From contig JAOUDB010000122.1 in the NCBI GenBank assembly GCA_029859485.1, forward strand, positions 1 to 7,257: a stretch of 7,257 bases of DNA, given 5' to 3'. Both the position numbers and the translations under genes were made by a program. This document shows positions 6,624-7,257 of the stretch, piece after piece. Numbering within the stretch: position 1 is the first letter of the stretch; each line of letters starts with the position of its first letter. This DNA comes from Desulfuromonadales bacterium (GTDB taxonomy: Bacteria > Desulfobacterota > Desulfuromonadia > Desulfuromonadales > BM103). The notes beneath the pieces were generated by a model. That model was not told where the DNA came from. It saw nothing but the letters and a program-made list of their open reading frames with translations, and made no database searches.

Positions 6624-7257
6624 TTAAATTGTAAATTGTCCCGATTCGATCGCGTTTTGAGTCACGCTGCTCGACTCACCATCTGCTGTTCGTATCAGGG
6701 TCAGTTCTTCCTGTGATGCTTCGAGCACCAACAGGTAACGGTAATGCATGCGTTTGGCATAGTCGAGGCTGGCCGCCTGGTCGCGCTCGATTATGTCACG
6801 GGCGACTGAAAAGCCCTGGTTGCGCAAGGTCGCCGCGAGCCTTTGCGCCGGTGCTTTGTCCTGCTCCGAGGAGAAGAGGAGGAAATCCGTGCCTTCTTCT
6901 GCCCGTTCGTCAAGCTCCCTGTCGAGAGCAAAGAGCAGGTTGTACAGATTGAAAGCAAATCCTGTGGCCGGTGATGAGAAGCCGTAGCGTTCCGTCAGGC
7001 CATCATAACGGCCGCCGGAGCAGACCGCTCTGCCAAAGCCAGAGAGGAAACCCTGAAATACTAGCCCGCTATGGTAATCGAAACCGCGCATTTCACCAAG
7101 GTCTAAAGTAATATGTTCTTCAACACCGTACACGCTGAGGACTTCCAGAACTTTTTCCAGTTCATCCAGGGCCTTCTGTGAAGCGGGGTTGGAGATCGCC
7201 TTGCGCGCCTGATCAAGAGTTTCTCGACCACCGTAAAGCCTGGGCAAAGCGAGAAGC
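6624..7257 (-). CDS. hisZ: ATP phosphoribosyltransferase regulatory subunit (HisZ), 5' end outside window
   Basis: HisZ is a catalytically inactive paralog of histidyl-tRNA synthetase that binds short-form HisG and makes it active and histidine-sensitive at the first step of histidine synthesis. The last 210 residues are visible and the frame is open to the right edge. The HisRS-like core shows LPRLYGGRETL, then MRGFDYHSGLVFQGF (close to the HisZ form rather than the RGLDYYTRTVFE of true HisRS), CSGGRYDGLTERYG and SPATGFAFNLYNLLFAL. About 100 further residues (TDFLLFSSE to the end) resemble the HisRS anticodon-binding fold: LAATLRNQGFSVARDI, a YAKRMHYRYLLVLE strand and ELTLIRTADGE. Histidyl-tRNA synthetase itself is the alternative but fits the motifs less well. 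purA starts 18 bp downstream; hisZ-purA neighbours are also known in betaproteobacterial hfl clusters. Confidence 0.87.
   Translation of the reverse strand, partial: LLALPRLYGGRETLDQARKAISNPASQKALDELEKVLEVLSVYGVEEHITLDLGEMRGFDYHSGLVFQGFLSGFGRAVCSGGRYDGLTERYGFSSPATGFAFNLYNLLFALDRELDERAEEGTDFLLFSSEQDKAPAQRLAATLRNQGFSVARDIIERDQAASLDYAKRMHYRYLLVLEASQEELTLIRTADGESSSVTQNAIESGQFTI

Overview
The window carries bacterial housekeeping DNA of moderate to high G+C. The gene content (a cytochrome c assembly gene joined to hemA-hemC-hemD, and hisZ joined to purA) suggests a deltaproteobacterium of the Desulfuromonas/Geobacter group, whose members make many multiheme c-type cytochromes. That placement is inference from gene order and protein character, not from a database search.

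Left part (1-3860, minus strand): a tetrapyrrole operon read right to left. A CcsA/CcsB-type cytochrome c assembly membrane protein is followed after 23 bp by glutamyl-tRNA reductase (hemA), after 13 bp by porphobilinogen deaminase (hemC), and then by uroporphyrinogen-III synthase (hemD). hemD overlaps hemC and runs off the left edge. The genes cover the committed step to 5-aminolevulinate, tetramer assembly and ring closure, together with a protein that delivers heme to apocytochromes. A likely sigma-70 promoter with a 7+7 bp dyad over its spacer and -10 lies about 150 bp before the first gene, followed by a leader of about 138 nt.

Middle (3686-5190): a 338-bp noncoding gap with inverted repeats separates the operon from a small SIS-domain protein (minus) with its own clear promoter. 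It resembles phosphoheptose isomerase (GmhA) but lacks the catalytic and phosphate-binding residues. Divergent from it is a thioredoxin gene (plus, WCAPC active site), preceded by a possible 24-codon leader ORF with a near-perfect ribosome binding site that overlaps the thioredoxin start. A perfect 19-bp hairpin serves as a terminator for both thioredoxin and the convergent purA.

Right part (5316-7257, minus strand): hisZ (regulatory subunit of ATP phosphoribosyltransferase, start outside the window) and purA (adenylosuccinate synthetase), 18 bp apart. HisZ supports the ATP-consuming first step of histidine synthesis and PurA commits IMP to AMP, so the pair links histidine and adenine nucleotide supply.

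Most of the window is ordinary core metabolism. I see no mobile element, CRISPR array, tRNA, rRNA or defence system. The points most worth a second look are the degenerate SIS protein, the leader ORF before thioredoxin, and the dyad over the heme operon promoter.
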